Positions 1-8,172 of a stretch of DNA of 64,000 nt are shown here, in pieces. How positions within the stretch are numbered: the first letter of the stretch is position 1; the number at the start of each line of letters is the position of its first letter. The stretch is from assembly GCF_004357905.1 (NCBI RefSeq), contig NZ_SMTT01000006.1, forward strand, positions 55,629 through 119,628, given 5' to 3'. The notes under the pieces were generated by a model. That model had not been told where the DNA came from. It was given only the letters and a program-made list of their open reading frames with translations, and searched no databases. The stretch comes from Campylobacter lari (GTDB lineage Bacteria > Campylobacterota > Campylobacteria > Campylobacterales > Campylobacteraceae). The translations under genes were made by a program, and so were the position numbers.

Positions 1-583
1 CTTGCACATAAGTATCTTCCACAAAACAAATTTCAGAACTTTCCTTTTGTGTTGCAAAAGATTTTAAAACATCAATTGTAGAAGCAAATTTTTTCACATC
101 TTCTTTTCTCATCTCTCCAAGAGGGAAAATCAAATATTCCAAAGCCTCTTTCTCTGCATTTGCTAAAAAATAGCTTTGATCCTTACTCTCATCAACTGCA
201 ATTTTAATCAAACCATTTTCTATCCTTGCATAATGACCTGTGGCTAATTTCTCACAACCCAAACTCTTAGCAAATTCTAAAAGCTTGCCAAGCTTAATAA
301 AGCGATTACACAAAGCACAAGGATTTGGCGTCTTTCCTTCTTTGTAGGTATTAACAAAAGGCATATAAACTTGATTTTTAAAATCTTCTTGTAAGTCTAA
401 AATATGATATTTGATGTCTAAAAATTTAGCAACTTTTTCAACTTTTTGTATATTTTCTTCATGATAATTAGCTTTTCCATGAAGCTTCATATAACAACCT
501 ATAATCTCATGTCCTGCTTGCTTTAACTTATAAGCAGTTACAGTGCTATCTACACCCCCACTCATTGCAACAAGAATTTTCAT
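1..583 (-). CDS. mnmA: tRNA-specific 2-thiouridylase MnmA (3' end outside window)
   Basis: The protein activates U34 of Lys, Glu and Gln tRNAs with ATP and installs 2-thiouridine. The first 194 residues are visible. The PP-loop SGGVDST lies at residues 8-14 and TPNPCALCN at 85-93, with Cys89 the expected persulfide or catalytic cysteine. GHYAR follows, as in MnmA. The ATG at 581-583 directly follows an AAAG purine stretch and encodes [10 protein letters not shown], the normal family start. The gene runs off the left edge, so the second catalytic cysteine cannot be checked. The downstream end of the LOG-family gene overlaps its start by 38 bp, so the two are probably cotranscribed. Confidence 0.95.
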   Translation of the reverse strand, partial: MKILVAMSGGVDSTVTAYKLKQAGHEIIGCYMKLHGKANYHEENIQKVEKVAKFLDIKYHILDLQEDFKNQVYMPFVNTYKEGKTPNPCALCNRFIKLGKLLEFAKSLGCEKLATGHYARIENGLIKIAVDESKDQSYFLANAEKEALEYLIFPLGEMRKEDVKKFASTIDVLKSFATQKESSEICFVEDTYVQ

Positions 584-1181
584 CTTTTTCCTTTATCATT
601 CTTATAATTTCATCTAAATCATCACTTATACTATACTTTAACTCATCATTTTTAGATATAGTTCCAAGTTCTAGTAAAGAAGTTTTGATAAATTCATCAA
701 GAGGTTGCCAAAATTTTTGCCCAACTAAAATAATAGGAACATCTTTTTTAAAACTAAGTTGCTTAAGAGTAAGAATTTCAAAAAATTCATCTAATGTTCC
801 AAAGCCGCCTGGGAAAATCACAAAAGCTAGACTCTTTTGGATAAGAGCCATTTTGCGAATGGCTAAGCTCTTAAAAGTGATATTATACTCTAAAAAGTCA
901 TTTGCTTTTTGCTCAAATGGTAAATGTATATTAAATCCAAAAGATTTTAAGTGGGAAGTTTGACTTTGCATAGCGCCATGATTAGCAGCTTGCATAATAC
1001 CACCGCCACCACCACTGATGATGCTATAACCCTCATCAGCTAACTTTTGAGCTAATTTTGAAGCCAAAATACAATACTCATTGTCTTCTTTTAATCTTGC
1101 AGAACCAAAAAAAGTTATAGCATTTTTTAGGTTTGGCATGTTAGCAAATTTTTCTAAATCTTGGATTATTTTTTCATTCAT
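546..1181 (-). CDS. LOG-family (TIGR00730-type) nucleotide phosphoribohydrolase-like protein
   Basis: This 211-residue protein has the Rossmann-like fold signature of the LOG (Lonely Guy)/lysine decarboxylase-like family: a glycine run [11 protein letters not shown] about one third in, and the diagnostic PGGFGTLDE (PGGxGTxxE) that holds the catalytic Glu. Characterised family members release the base from nucleoside 5'-monophosphates; the substrate here is unknown. I chose the ATG at 1179-1181 (MNEKIIQ) because AAAGG sits 7 nt upstream. The frame stays open ten codons further, without a better ribosome site. The 3' end overlaps the mnmA start. The 253 bp upstream to 1434 are very AT-rich, and I recognise nothing in them beyond possible promoter elements. 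Confidence 0.85.
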   Translation of the reverse strand: MNEKIIQDLEKFANMPNLKNAITFFGSARLKEDNEYCILASKLAQKLADEGYSIISGGGGGIMQAANHGAMQSQTSHLKSFGFNIHLPFEQKANDFLEYNITFKSLAIRKMALIQKSLAFVIFPGGFGTLDEFFEILTLKQLSFKKDVPIILVGQKFWQPLDEFIKTSLLELGTISKNDELKYSISDDLDEIIRMIKEKDENSCCNEWGCR

Positions 1182-1434
1182 TTTATAACCTTTAGTTAAA
1201 ATAAATTCCATTCTAGCTAAATTTTTATAATAATCTTTTATGTAATTTTTAAATAATTTTCTTTTACAAACTGCATTAAATTAGATTTTTTTAAATTTCT
1301 AAACTTTCAAATTCACACTTTTATATATTATGCACACTTAATTATGAAAAGATTTTAGTAAATTCGTTATTATTTAAATCTTTACATCTATTTTAACACC
1401 AAAAAGAATTTTCAACTCATCGCTTGTACAAAAT

Positions 1435-2100
1435 TTATCTTCTAATAGTTTTTTTTACAAGTTCGTTTCTTGTACTATCATCTTTGTAAGTTTCTTTGTT
1501 TTTACTTTCTGCTTGTATAGGTTTAAAGGGTTTTTCTTTGTCTTCTTGCATACTAATATCATTATTATTAGCAAGTAGCATTTTATCGCCCATAGTCATT
1601 TCAAATTCTTTTACAAACTCATCGTGTCTTTGTTTGAAGTCAAGATATTTAGTTTTAAATTCTTCTAGGGTTAAATCTTCTTGTAAAAGTTTATTAAATT
1701 CATTCCTAAAATTAGATGCTTTTATAGTAATATCAGATCCAAGATTAAACATTTGAGAGTAAGAAGAAAAGTTCATCAATTTAATATCTTCATCTTTTAT
1801 ATCCCAATTATCATCTTTACCAAGATTTTTAAGTGAAGACTTTTCTATTTTATTTGGATCTTTTAAAGCATTTGACTTCATAAAGTTATTAAATTCTTGC
1901 ATATCTTTTTTGCTAATATTTTCATCAAGTCCGAATATTTTAGGATTATACTCAAATTTTTTTCCACGATAAGGCAAAGCACCTTCTCCTGTTACAACAG
2001 CTACTCCATGCTTGTTTATTTTAAAGTCAATATTTTTATCTTGCTTAAAATTTGAAGTATTATAGTTATAGTTTAAATTTGAATTTATACTATTTATCAT
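1435..2100 (-). CDS. unknown 221-residue protein coupled to a decayed secreted-protein gene
   Basis: I do not recognise this gene. The product is hydrophilic and Asn/Lys-rich, with an N-terminus of the form MINSINSNLNYNYN. It has no signal peptide, membrane segment or cysteine, and the tail is basic (KKTIRR). The central part (residues about 125-170) looks helical and charged. The ATG overlaps the stop of the upstream decayed gene as ATGA, so translation was probably coupled to it; this places the gene in that small cassette. The reading frame is intact, unlike the three neighbouring cassette genes. It could be a cytoplasmic partner of the secreted protein, but no sequence motif shows this. 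Confidence 0.7.
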   Translation of the reverse strand: MINSINSNLNYNYNTSNFKQDKNIDFKINKHGVAVVTGEGALPYRGKKFEYNPKIFGLDENISKKDMQEFNNFMKSNALKDPNKIEKSSLKNLGKDDNWDIKDEDIKLMNFSSYSQMFNLGSDITIKASNFRNEFNKLLQEDLTLEEFKTKYLDFKQRHDEFVKEFEMTMGDKMLLANNNDISMQEDKEKPFKPIQAESKNKETYKDDSTRNELVKKTIRR

Positions 2101-2737
2101 GGCTTATTCCTATATCTCAAATAATTACCACTAAGAGCCATTTCCATATCATTTTTATATTTGGAACTAATTTCTTTAATAACTTGGTAATTATTTAAAA
2201 CAGCACTTGAATTCACCCTATACCAAGAACCTAATTGCTCATTAATAACAGCTATGCCATAGGAAAAATATACAAATCTTTGTCCTAAATTTGATACACC
2301 TATATTTCTTTTACTGTATAACCAAGATAATAGTGGTATGGATCATCGCCTACTATGCTCATAGTTTTCCAAAGTCTTTTTTGGTTAGCATATGTATGGT
2401 TATTATTTACCATACAATTTGTGACTTCTATACCACACATTCCACCAAATTGCCTTAATCCCTGACTATTCCAATAATATGTATCGCCATTGTTATCTGT
2501 ATAGTATCCTATTTCACTCGGTGTAGTTTTGGCAAAAGCTAAAAGCTCATCATTTGCAACTAGCTTAAAACTAACTCTATACCCACCCTTAACTTGTTTC
2601 ATCTCATCTAAATTAAGAGCTTTAACCCCTTGAGAATTATCACTTAAAGCACCATTACTAACTTTAGCTAAAAAATCCCCAGCAAAAGCAGAACTTACTA
2701 ACAAAGAACCTAAAATCAAAGAACTTGTTAACTTCTA
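2097..2737 (-). pseudogene. decayed secreted protein with double-glycine-like leader
   Basis: The open part reads KLTSSLILGSLLVSSAFAG, a plausible Sec signal peptide. It is followed by LNLDEMKQVKGGY (GG at about 2582-2587), which resembles the double-glycine sites cut by C39 peptidases, then a Tyr/Asn-rich domain. Two lesions are visible. An AAGGAAG ribosome site precedes TTATAGAAG where an ATG-Lys start is expected, leaving TAG at 2735-2737 and only a poor internal TTG at 2719. The frame also stops with TAG at 2300, while the -1 frame continues from about 2310 as GVSNLGQRFVYFSYG to TGA at 2097. A single ancestral protein of roughly 210 residues is inferred. Sequencing error at either site cannot be excluded. 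Confidence 0.6.
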
Positions 2738-2866
2738 TAACTTCCTTTTTTAGCTATTTTTACTCTTTTTTAAAAAATATCACAAATTACATATTAAAAT
2801 CAATTTGTTATTTGAAACATTTATTATTTTAATGGAAAAAATCTAAAAATATTTAGAAAGGTAACA

Positions 2867-3730
2867 ATGAAAAAGATTTTCTTAACATTTATGGTTTTAC
2901 TTAGTTGTGTTTTTGCTAGTGATGAACTAAGTATAGACAGTTTATTTAAAAAGCAAATAGGCTTAAAAGTATCACAAGCTTTTCTTTGCTTAGTACAGGA
3001 AATGCAAATTCTTATGCACTTTATCCCTAACATCATTGTAGGTGGAGATCCTAAAATTTGGAATGATACAAAACAAGTATTTTTAACTCAAACTTTTATT
3101 TATACCCTAACACCCAACTTCGATATACTTGTGTCAGGAGGAGGGAGTTATGCAAGACAAGAATATAGGAATTTTCTTACGGGGGATTTTGAAAATAAAA
3201 ATCGTATAGGATTTGATAATCTTTGGCTAGGTTTTATTTATACAGGAGATAGCATTGCAGACTTAATTCCACAAATTACCTTTCAAACTGCAGTCGTTCA
3301 AAGAGAAAAAGCAATCAATCAAACCAAAAACTTTTATCTAAAATCACAAAGCTTACAAGCTAGTTTAAGGGGATATAGCGATCCTGTTGTATATAGCATT
3401 TATACCGGTTTTGGTTATAATCAATCAAGAAAATTTAAAACCCTTAAAATAGAGTATGGAAATAGTATTTATGTGGGTGGGGATTTATCTATCATACTAA
3501 GTCCTAAGATTACTTTAGATTTAGGAGCAGAGTAAAGATTTCAAACCGAGCAAAAAATCAATGGTTATCAAAATTCTGAAGTGCGTTCTATTCCAACTTT
3601 AAGTCTAGGTTCTACTTATAGCATTAATTCAGATACCGCAGTTTCTGTTAATGCTAGTTTTTTTTTGGGGGGGGGAAGTTCTGCTTCGCCTGATAGTATA
3701 TTTGGGATAAGCTTATGGAGAAAATTTTAA
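2867..3730 (+). pseudogene. outer-membrane beta-barrel protein (FapF-like transporter type), nonsense-interrupted
   Basis: It starts with a ribosome site (AGAAAGG) and the signal peptide MKKIFLTFMVLLSCVFA. Alternating amphipathic strands follow, and the C-terminus SLWRKF has the terminal Phe typical of BamA substrates. TAA at 3533-3535 stops the frame after 222 residues, yet the same frame stays open for 64 further codons to 3730, through a T9G9 tract, still barrel-like. Reading residues about 39-53 in the -1 frame gives a more family-like SLLSTGNANSYALYP, suggesting two compensating indels. The end overlaps the C39 peptidase start by 16 bp. A barrel beside a C39 peptidase recalls Pseudomonas FapF/FapD; the homology is inferred. 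From memory the locus corresponds to C. jejuni Cj0057. Confidence 0.6.
3667..3675 (+). repeat. poly-G tract (nine G, preceded by nine T)
   Basis: Nine consecutive G follow nine T (3658-3666) inside the 3' part of the barrel gene. In Campylobacter, G tracts of this length commonly vary by slippage and switch genes on and off. At nine G the frame is continuous with the C-terminal SLWRKF and the stop at 3730. The upstream TAA at 3533 would currently prevent translation of the tract. Confidence 0.85.
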
Positions 3731-4311
3731 AAATTTTATTATTTTTATCCATTCTTTCTTTGAATGCAAAAGCAGAATGGGTAGTCAAGTCTTATCAAGA
3801 AATTAAAAACGAAAGAGTAATAAGACAAACTTACGAGCAATCTTGCGGGGCTTCATCTTTGGCAACTTTAATCAATATACTTGATGATAAAAAGTTTGAT
3901 GAGCTTAAACTTTTACAAACCATGAGCGGACAAAAGCTTTATACGGATATGGTAAGCTTTGCAGATTTAAGCGATGCGGTTAAAAAGCTAGGTTATGAAA
4001 GCAATTCATACCAAATCAATAGAGAAAGCTTAGACAAGCTTGTAAATATTCCAATGCTTGTAAAAATTGAAGACGACCCACGCTTCCCACATTTTGTGGT
4101 AATTATTAATCACAAGGGGAATTATTTACAAGCGCTTGATCCAAGCCATGGAGAATACATAAGCTCTAAAAGTCAATTTTTTAGTATTTAGGATAGATAT
4201 AATAAAGGCTGTTATGCTTTAATTGTTACTCCTAAAAAAGAGTTAAAACCTTTCAAGCTAAACACTCCAAAATCTTTACATTTTGATTTTAAGCCTTTTA
4301 GCTTATATTGA
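3715..4311 (+). pseudogene. periplasmic C39-family (double-glycine) peptidase, FapD-like, with internal stop
   Basis: The signal peptide is about residues 1-20. A C39 papain-like core follows: Gln38 and Cys44 in QTYEQSCGASSL, His126 in FPHFVVI and Asp142 in ALDPSHG, so the catalytic triad is intact. TAG at 4189-4191 ends the frame after 158 residues, but the same frame continues for 39 residues as DRYNKGCYALIVTPKK, an ending expected for this domain. TAG is most simply a former TGG (Trp). The 158-residue product keeps the triad and could still fold in part. The start lies inside the end of the barrel gene. Such peptidases process or regulate secreted substrates with Gly-Gly leaders; the decayed gene at 2097-2737 is the obvious candidate. 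Confidence 0.65.
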
Positions 4312-4344
4312 TTTTTATTGTTTTTTGATTAGAGAACTAATTTT

Positions 4345-5184
4345 TCATCTTAATTGCTCTAATCTTTCTTTTTTAGAGCCAATCTCAGTAATTTGTACTC
4401 CAAAATTTCCATCTACAATAACTACTTCCCCATAGGCAATCTTTTTATCACCTATTAAAATTTCTAAAGGATCATTAGCTAATTGATCAAGCTCGATAAC
4501 TGAACCTATGTCCATAGTTAAAACATCCTTTAAAAGCATTTTTTTACTACCAATACGCACTCTTATAGGCAAACGCACATCCATAATCAAGCCGATATTT
4601 CTTAACTCTTCAACGCTTGCTAAGGTTTTATGGTCTTGAGTATGCTCTTCATGAGTTGTAACAATTTCTTCTAAATCGGTTTTAGTTAAAACTTTATAAA
4701 TTTTCTCATCAAATACTAAGGAAATTTTCTCTTCTAAATCAGCTATTTTTACATTATATAAATATATTTTATGAAAGCCGCCAAGTTCTAGACTATCTGC
4801 AACAAATTCACAATTTTCTAAACTAAATTCCATTTTTGGAATTTCTTTTTGTGCACCTAAGGTTGTAGAAAATGCTGAAATGATATTTTGTATAGCTTCT
4901 TTAGCCGCGTCCATTTCATCTTCATTTAGCTCACTATTTTTAGAGATTTCTTCTTCTCCCATCATCCACTCACCAATTGCACTCATTAAAACCGCACTTG
5001 CTAAGATTTTGATTTTCATCTCATTATTGACACTAAAAGTAGCACTAACTAATGGCGGAGTCATAGAATCTTGAGAATTTACATCATACTCATAATACTC
5101 GCTAAATTCAGCACTTTTCCCTGTTAAGCCTTCTATTGTGCTTATGCACTCGTTGACAAATATGCCTAAAAAATCATTGATCAT
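4345..5184 (-). CDS. fliY: flagellar motor switch protein FliY (FliN/CheC-type)
   Basis: FliY is a switch-complex protein of the flagellar C-ring that helps set rotation direction. In this 279-residue protein, residues about 1-165 form a CheC-like region (a helix with EMDAAKEAIQNI). Residues about 195-270 form a SpoA/FliN domain (VRLPIRVRIGSKKMLLKDVLTM, IGDKKIAYGEVVIVDGNFGV). Unlike B. subtilis FliY, I cannot identify a complete pair of phosphatase motifs, so catalytic activity is doubtful. The start overlaps the fliM stop by 11 bp. It is the last gene of the long minus-strand operon and converges on the decayed peptidase gene. Confidence 0.93.
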   Translation of the reverse strand: MINDFLGIFVNECISTIEGLTGKSAEFSEYYEYDVNSQDSMTPPLVSATFSVNNEMKIKILASAVLMSAIGEWMMGEEEISKNSELNEDEMDAAKEAIQNIISAFSTTLGAQKEIPKMEFSLENCEFVADSLELGGFHKIYLYNVKIADLEEKISLVFDEKIYKVLTKTDLEEIVTTHEEHTQDHKTLASVEELRNIGLIMDVRLPIRVRIGSKKMLLKDVLTMDIGSVIELDQLANDPLEILIGDKKIAYGEVVIVDGNFGVQITEIGSKKERLEQLR

Positions 5185-6265
5185 CTTCTTCCTCTTCTAA
5201 CTCTTCATTTTCATCATAAGAATTTGCCTTTGCTCTTCTTTCATCTTCATATTTTTCAAGCATTTCTTTAATCTCATCTTTATCAGTTTTAATAAGTTCT
5301 AAGATTTTAATCGACTTTCTAAATCTATGAAGTCCTACTTGAGCTAAAAATACTTCTTTTTTATCTATGGCTACTATAGCTTTATCATCTGCACTTCTAT
5401 CAAGTTTTAAAATATCTCCTTGTTTTAAATCTAAAAATTCATTTACATTGATAAAAGTTTTACCAAGCATAGCTTCATAAATCACTTCAGCACGACCGAT
5501 CAAAGTTTTAAGTTCTTTGTTTCTTGACTTTTTAGCCGAAGTTTCACCCATCATAATATCACGATTTGCTAAACGGCTCAAAATACTTTCCAAATGCACA
5601 ACTGGATAGCATATATTTACCATACCACTTGAATTTCCTATGATAATCTCCATTACCACCATGATAACAATCTCATTTTGAGAAACAATTTGCACAACAT
5701 TTGGACTTGATTCTTTTGCTTCAACACTTGGATAAATTTCCGTAACATTCATCCAACTTTCTTTAAGTCTTTGCATAATAATACGCAAAATAGAATCAAG
5801 CAAGTTAAGTTCTATTTCTGTAAGCTCTCTTAAGGTGTCAAAACTTTCACCTTGACCACCCAAAAGCCTATCTATCATAGGGAAAGCAATACTTGGATTG
5901 ATCTCTAAAACACAATTTCCATCTAAAGGCTTAATAGAAAAAACATTAAAGCTTGTCGGTGAAGGTAAAGACATCAAAAATTCACCATAAGTCATTTGAT
6001 CAACTGAGTGTAGTTTAATCTCAACTATACTTCTCATCATAGATGAAATTTGCGAAGCAAGATTTCTAGCTAATTTATCATGAATTCCTTTAATAGAACG
6101 AAGTTGTTCTTTTGAAACCCTATTTGGACGCTTAAAATCATATACTACAATATCTCTTTTATCTTCTATTTCTTCTAATTTTGAAGAAGCAGCACTATCA
6201 TCGCTATCATCATCAACGACTTCTAAAAGAGCATCAATTTCTTCTTGGGAAAGTATTTCAGCCAT
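5174..6265 (-). CDS. fliM: flagellar motor switch protein FliM
   Basis: FliM is the C-ring protein that binds phospho-CheY and links FliG to FliN/FliY. The 363 residues begin with LSQEEIDALLEVV, the conserved CheY-binding N-terminal peptide. The CheC-like middle domain (about 45-240, with GEFLMSLPSPTSFNVF and DRLLGGQGE) and the C-terminal SpoA domain (about 260-335, LKQGDILKLDRSADDKAIVAI) follow. The tail is acidic (EELEEEEDDQ). The ATG overlaps the fliA stop by one base (TAATG), indicating coupled translation. Confidence 0.96.
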   Translation of the reverse strand: MAEILSQEEIDALLEVVDDDSDDSAASSKLEEIEDKRDIVVYDFKRPNRVSKEQLRSIKGIHDKLARNLASQISSMMRSIVEIKLHSVDQMTYGEFLMSLPSPTSFNVFSIKPLDGNCVLEINPSIAFPMIDRLLGGQGESFDTLRELTEIELNLLDSILRIIMQRLKESWMNVTEIYPSVEAKESSPNVVQIVSQNEIVIMVVMEIIIGNSSGMVNICYPVVHLESILSRLANRDIMMGETSAKKSRNKELKTLIGRAEVIYEAMLGKTFINVNEFLDLKQGDILKLDRSADDKAIVAIDKKEVFLAQVGLHRFRKSIKILELIKTDKDEIKEMLEKYEDERRAKANSYDENEELEEEEDDQ

Positions 6266-6951
6266 TAAACTAGCCTTTCTCTAATCTTCTTAAGCAAACG
6301 CTTATGAATTTGTGAAATTCTTGACTCGCTAATCTCTAAAATCTCTGCAATTTCTTTTAAATTTAATTCTTCATAATAATAAAGCTGTATCACAAGCCTT
6401 TCTCTTTCTTTAAATTCTTCCAAAACCGCGTTGATTTTTTCTATTAATTCTTCTTTTTCTATTTGTTCTATGATATTACTATCATTAAAACAATTTAGCT
6501 GTTCATCTAAAGGCATAACAAGCGATATAGCATGAGCTGCTCTTGCTTCTTTTACCTTTTCTACTTCTAAATTTAATCTTTGTGCTAAATACTCATCATC
6601 AGGTTCTTTTTCATTCTCTTGATAAAACTCATCTATAATAGCATCAATATCTTTGATGATTTTTCTATTGCTTCTACTCATTACATCAAGGCTTCTTAGA
6701 TAATCAAGCATAGCTCCATTTACTCTTTTTCTTGCAAAACCCCAAAAATTGTCATTTTGTTCTTTATCATAGCGACGCGAGAGTTTAATCATCTCTTCTA
6801 CGCCAATACTAATTAAATCATTTACATCAATACTTGCGGGCAAACGCTCTTTAAGTCTAAAAGCCATAGCTCTTAATGCGGGCATATAAGAGATGACTAA
6901 GTCATCTTGTTCTTTTTTTAGCGTAGAAGCATAAGCATTATGCGGCTGCAT
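6265..6951 (-). CDS. fliA: flagellar sigma factor FliA (sigma28)
   Basis: FliA directs RNA polymerase to late flagellar promoters, including those of the major flagellin and filament genes. The 228 residues contain region 2 (LISIGVEEMIKLSRRYD, FWGFARKRVNGAMLDYLR), region 3, and a region 4 helix-turn-helix (LKEIAEILEISESRISQIHKRLL). The length is normal for the family. It overlaps the upstream 118-residue gene by 14 bp and fliM by one base. FliA made from this operon would serve the flagellin gene at the far right end only if that gene has a sigma28 promoter, which lies outside the window. Confidence 0.96.
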   Translation of the reverse strand: MQPHNAYASTLKKEQDDLVISYMPALRAMAFRLKERLPASIDVNDLISIGVEEMIKLSRRYDKEQNDNFWGFARKRVNGAMLDYLRSLDVMSRSNRKIIKDIDAIIDEFYQENEKEPDDEYLAQRLNLEVEKVKEARAAHAISLVMPLDEQLNCFNDSNIIEQIEKEELIEKINAVLEEFKERERLVIQLYYYEELNLKEIAEILEISESRISQIHKRLLKKIRERLV

Positions 6952-7294
6952 GTTTTACTTTTCTTTTTGAAGAGCTATCAAGTTTTTTAAGGTCTTCACG
7001 CTCTTCTTGAAGTTTTTCAAGCAAGTAATCCATTTTCTTTTCTCTTGCAGCTAATTCTGCTATAAAGCTATTATTTTCATTTTCATATTTTTCTTTATTA
7101 AAGCTTCTACCACTAATTTTATTTGCATCTACAAAAATCATAATTACTATATGGATTAACACATAAAATACAAAAGTAATCAAACAAGTATATACAACTA
7201 TCTCTACTGCATCTTCTATATTAACTATGGTGAACATTAATCCTATAAAAAAACCACAAACAGTAAAAAAAGCAACAAAATTTTCTGGTCTCAT
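6938..7294 (-). CDS. small membrane protein between flhG and fliA
   Basis: Function unknown. This 118-residue protein has two predicted membrane segments (about residues 7-25 and 31-53) and a cytoplasmic, highly charged helical tail (about 70-110, EKKMDYLLEKLQEEREDLKKL) likely to form a coiled coil. From memory the same position in C. jejuni carries Cj0062c, an uncharacterised membrane protein. Its conserved place between FlhG and FliA suggests a role in flagellar assembly or polar placement, but this is inference from position alone. Confidence 0.8.
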   Translation of the reverse strand: MRPENFVAFFTVCGFFIGLMFTIVNIEDAVEIVVYTCLITFVFYVLIHIVIMIFVDANKISGRSFNKEKYENENNSFIAELAAREKKMDYLLEKLQEEREDLKKLDSSSKRKVKHAAA

Positions 7295-7308
7295 CTTTTT
7301 CCTTCAAT

Positions 7309-8172
7309 CTAAAAACGATCCAAAAGCTTTTTGAAGAAACTCATAATGCTTTTATCTCCCACATTATTAAGCACTTTTTGTTCCAACCTATACAAAAGCT
7401 TAGAAGCTATGGCTTTGAGTTCATCACTTGCATTAGTATCATCATCGCTAAATAAAGTTCTTTTTTTAATACTAGAACTAATATCTTTACTTTGACCTAA
7501 AAATCCTAAAAATTCTAAATTTAAATTATGCTTAATGTTAATATCTGCTACTTTTTTAATATTATCAAAAATTCTTAAAGCCTCATTTTCATTTCTAACT
7601 ACATTAAATACCATTAATAAATTCTCTTTAGTCTTTGAAGTAGTTTTTATAGTAGCATAAGCATCGGTAATTGCGGCAGGATCAGGTACAGTTATGACAA
7701 TAACCTCATCAGACATTTCTAAGAAATTCCCTATATTACCACCAATACCTGCTCCTGTATCAATGATTAAAAAGTCTAAATCATCTAAAATACTTGTTTG
7801 ATTTAAAAATCTCTCATAAATATTTTTATCATTGTATTTTAAAATTTCATCGCCACTCTCACCTGGGATAAGCCATAAATTTGGCTTGACTTCTATTAGA
7901 ATATCTTCTAGTGAGCATTCACCTTTTAAAACATGTAAAAGGTTTTTTTCTACACGCACATTTAAAATCACATCTAAATTTGCAAGCCCTATATCTGCAT
8001 CAAAAAGCCCTACTTTATATCCATTTTTAGCTAGGATGTTGCCCAAATTTGCACTAAAAGTACTTTTTCCAACCCCACCTTTACCGCTAGTAACTGCGAT
8101 AAAATGGGTATGTTTTACATTTGAGTTTTCATTTTTTACTAGATCTTTTAATTTTTCTGCTTGATTACTCAT
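7309..8172 (-). CDS. flhG: flagellar number regulator FlhG (YlxH/MinD-like ATPase)
   Basis: FlhG is a ParA/MinD-family ATPase that works with FlhF to limit flagellar number; in Campylobacter it also influences division placement. The deviant Walker A SGKGGVGKST lies near residue 30, FDADIGLANLD follows, and the switch/Walker B DFLIIDTGAGIGG is near 135. I start at the second ATG (8170-8172, MSNQAEK) because AAGGG lies 6-7 nt before it. The earlier ATG at 8178 lies directly against that site. The start overlaps the flhF stop. Confidence 0.94.
   Translation of the reverse strand: MSNQAEKLKDLVKNENSNVKHTHFIAVTSGKGGVGKSTFSANLGNILAKNGYKVGLFDADIGLANLDVILNVRVEKNLLHVLKGECSLEDILIEVKPNLWLIPGESGDEILKYNDKNIYERFLNQTSILDDLDFLIIDTGAGIGGNIGNFLEMSDEVIVITVPDPAAITDAYATIKTTSKTKENLLMVFNVVRNENEALRIFDNIKKVADINIKHNLNLEFLGFLGQSKDISSSIKKRTLFSDDDTNASDELKAIASKLLYRLEQKVLNNVGDKSIMSFFKKLLDRF

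Noticed and set aside
565..963. Plus-strand open frame opposite the LOG-family gene
   Set aside because: Low-complexity Ser/Leu/Ile translation, no ribosome site, and the opposite strand encodes a recognisable enzyme.
2101..2299. Separate gene after the TAG at 2300
   Set aside because: The -1 frame has no usable start codon or ribosome site and reads as a continuation of the upstream protein, so a frameshift is the simpler explanation.
4327..4363. GATTAGAG...CTCTAATC inverted repeat between the C39 gene and fliY
   Set aside because: The 8 bp arms are separated by a long loop and one arm is inside fliY; too weak to call a terminator.
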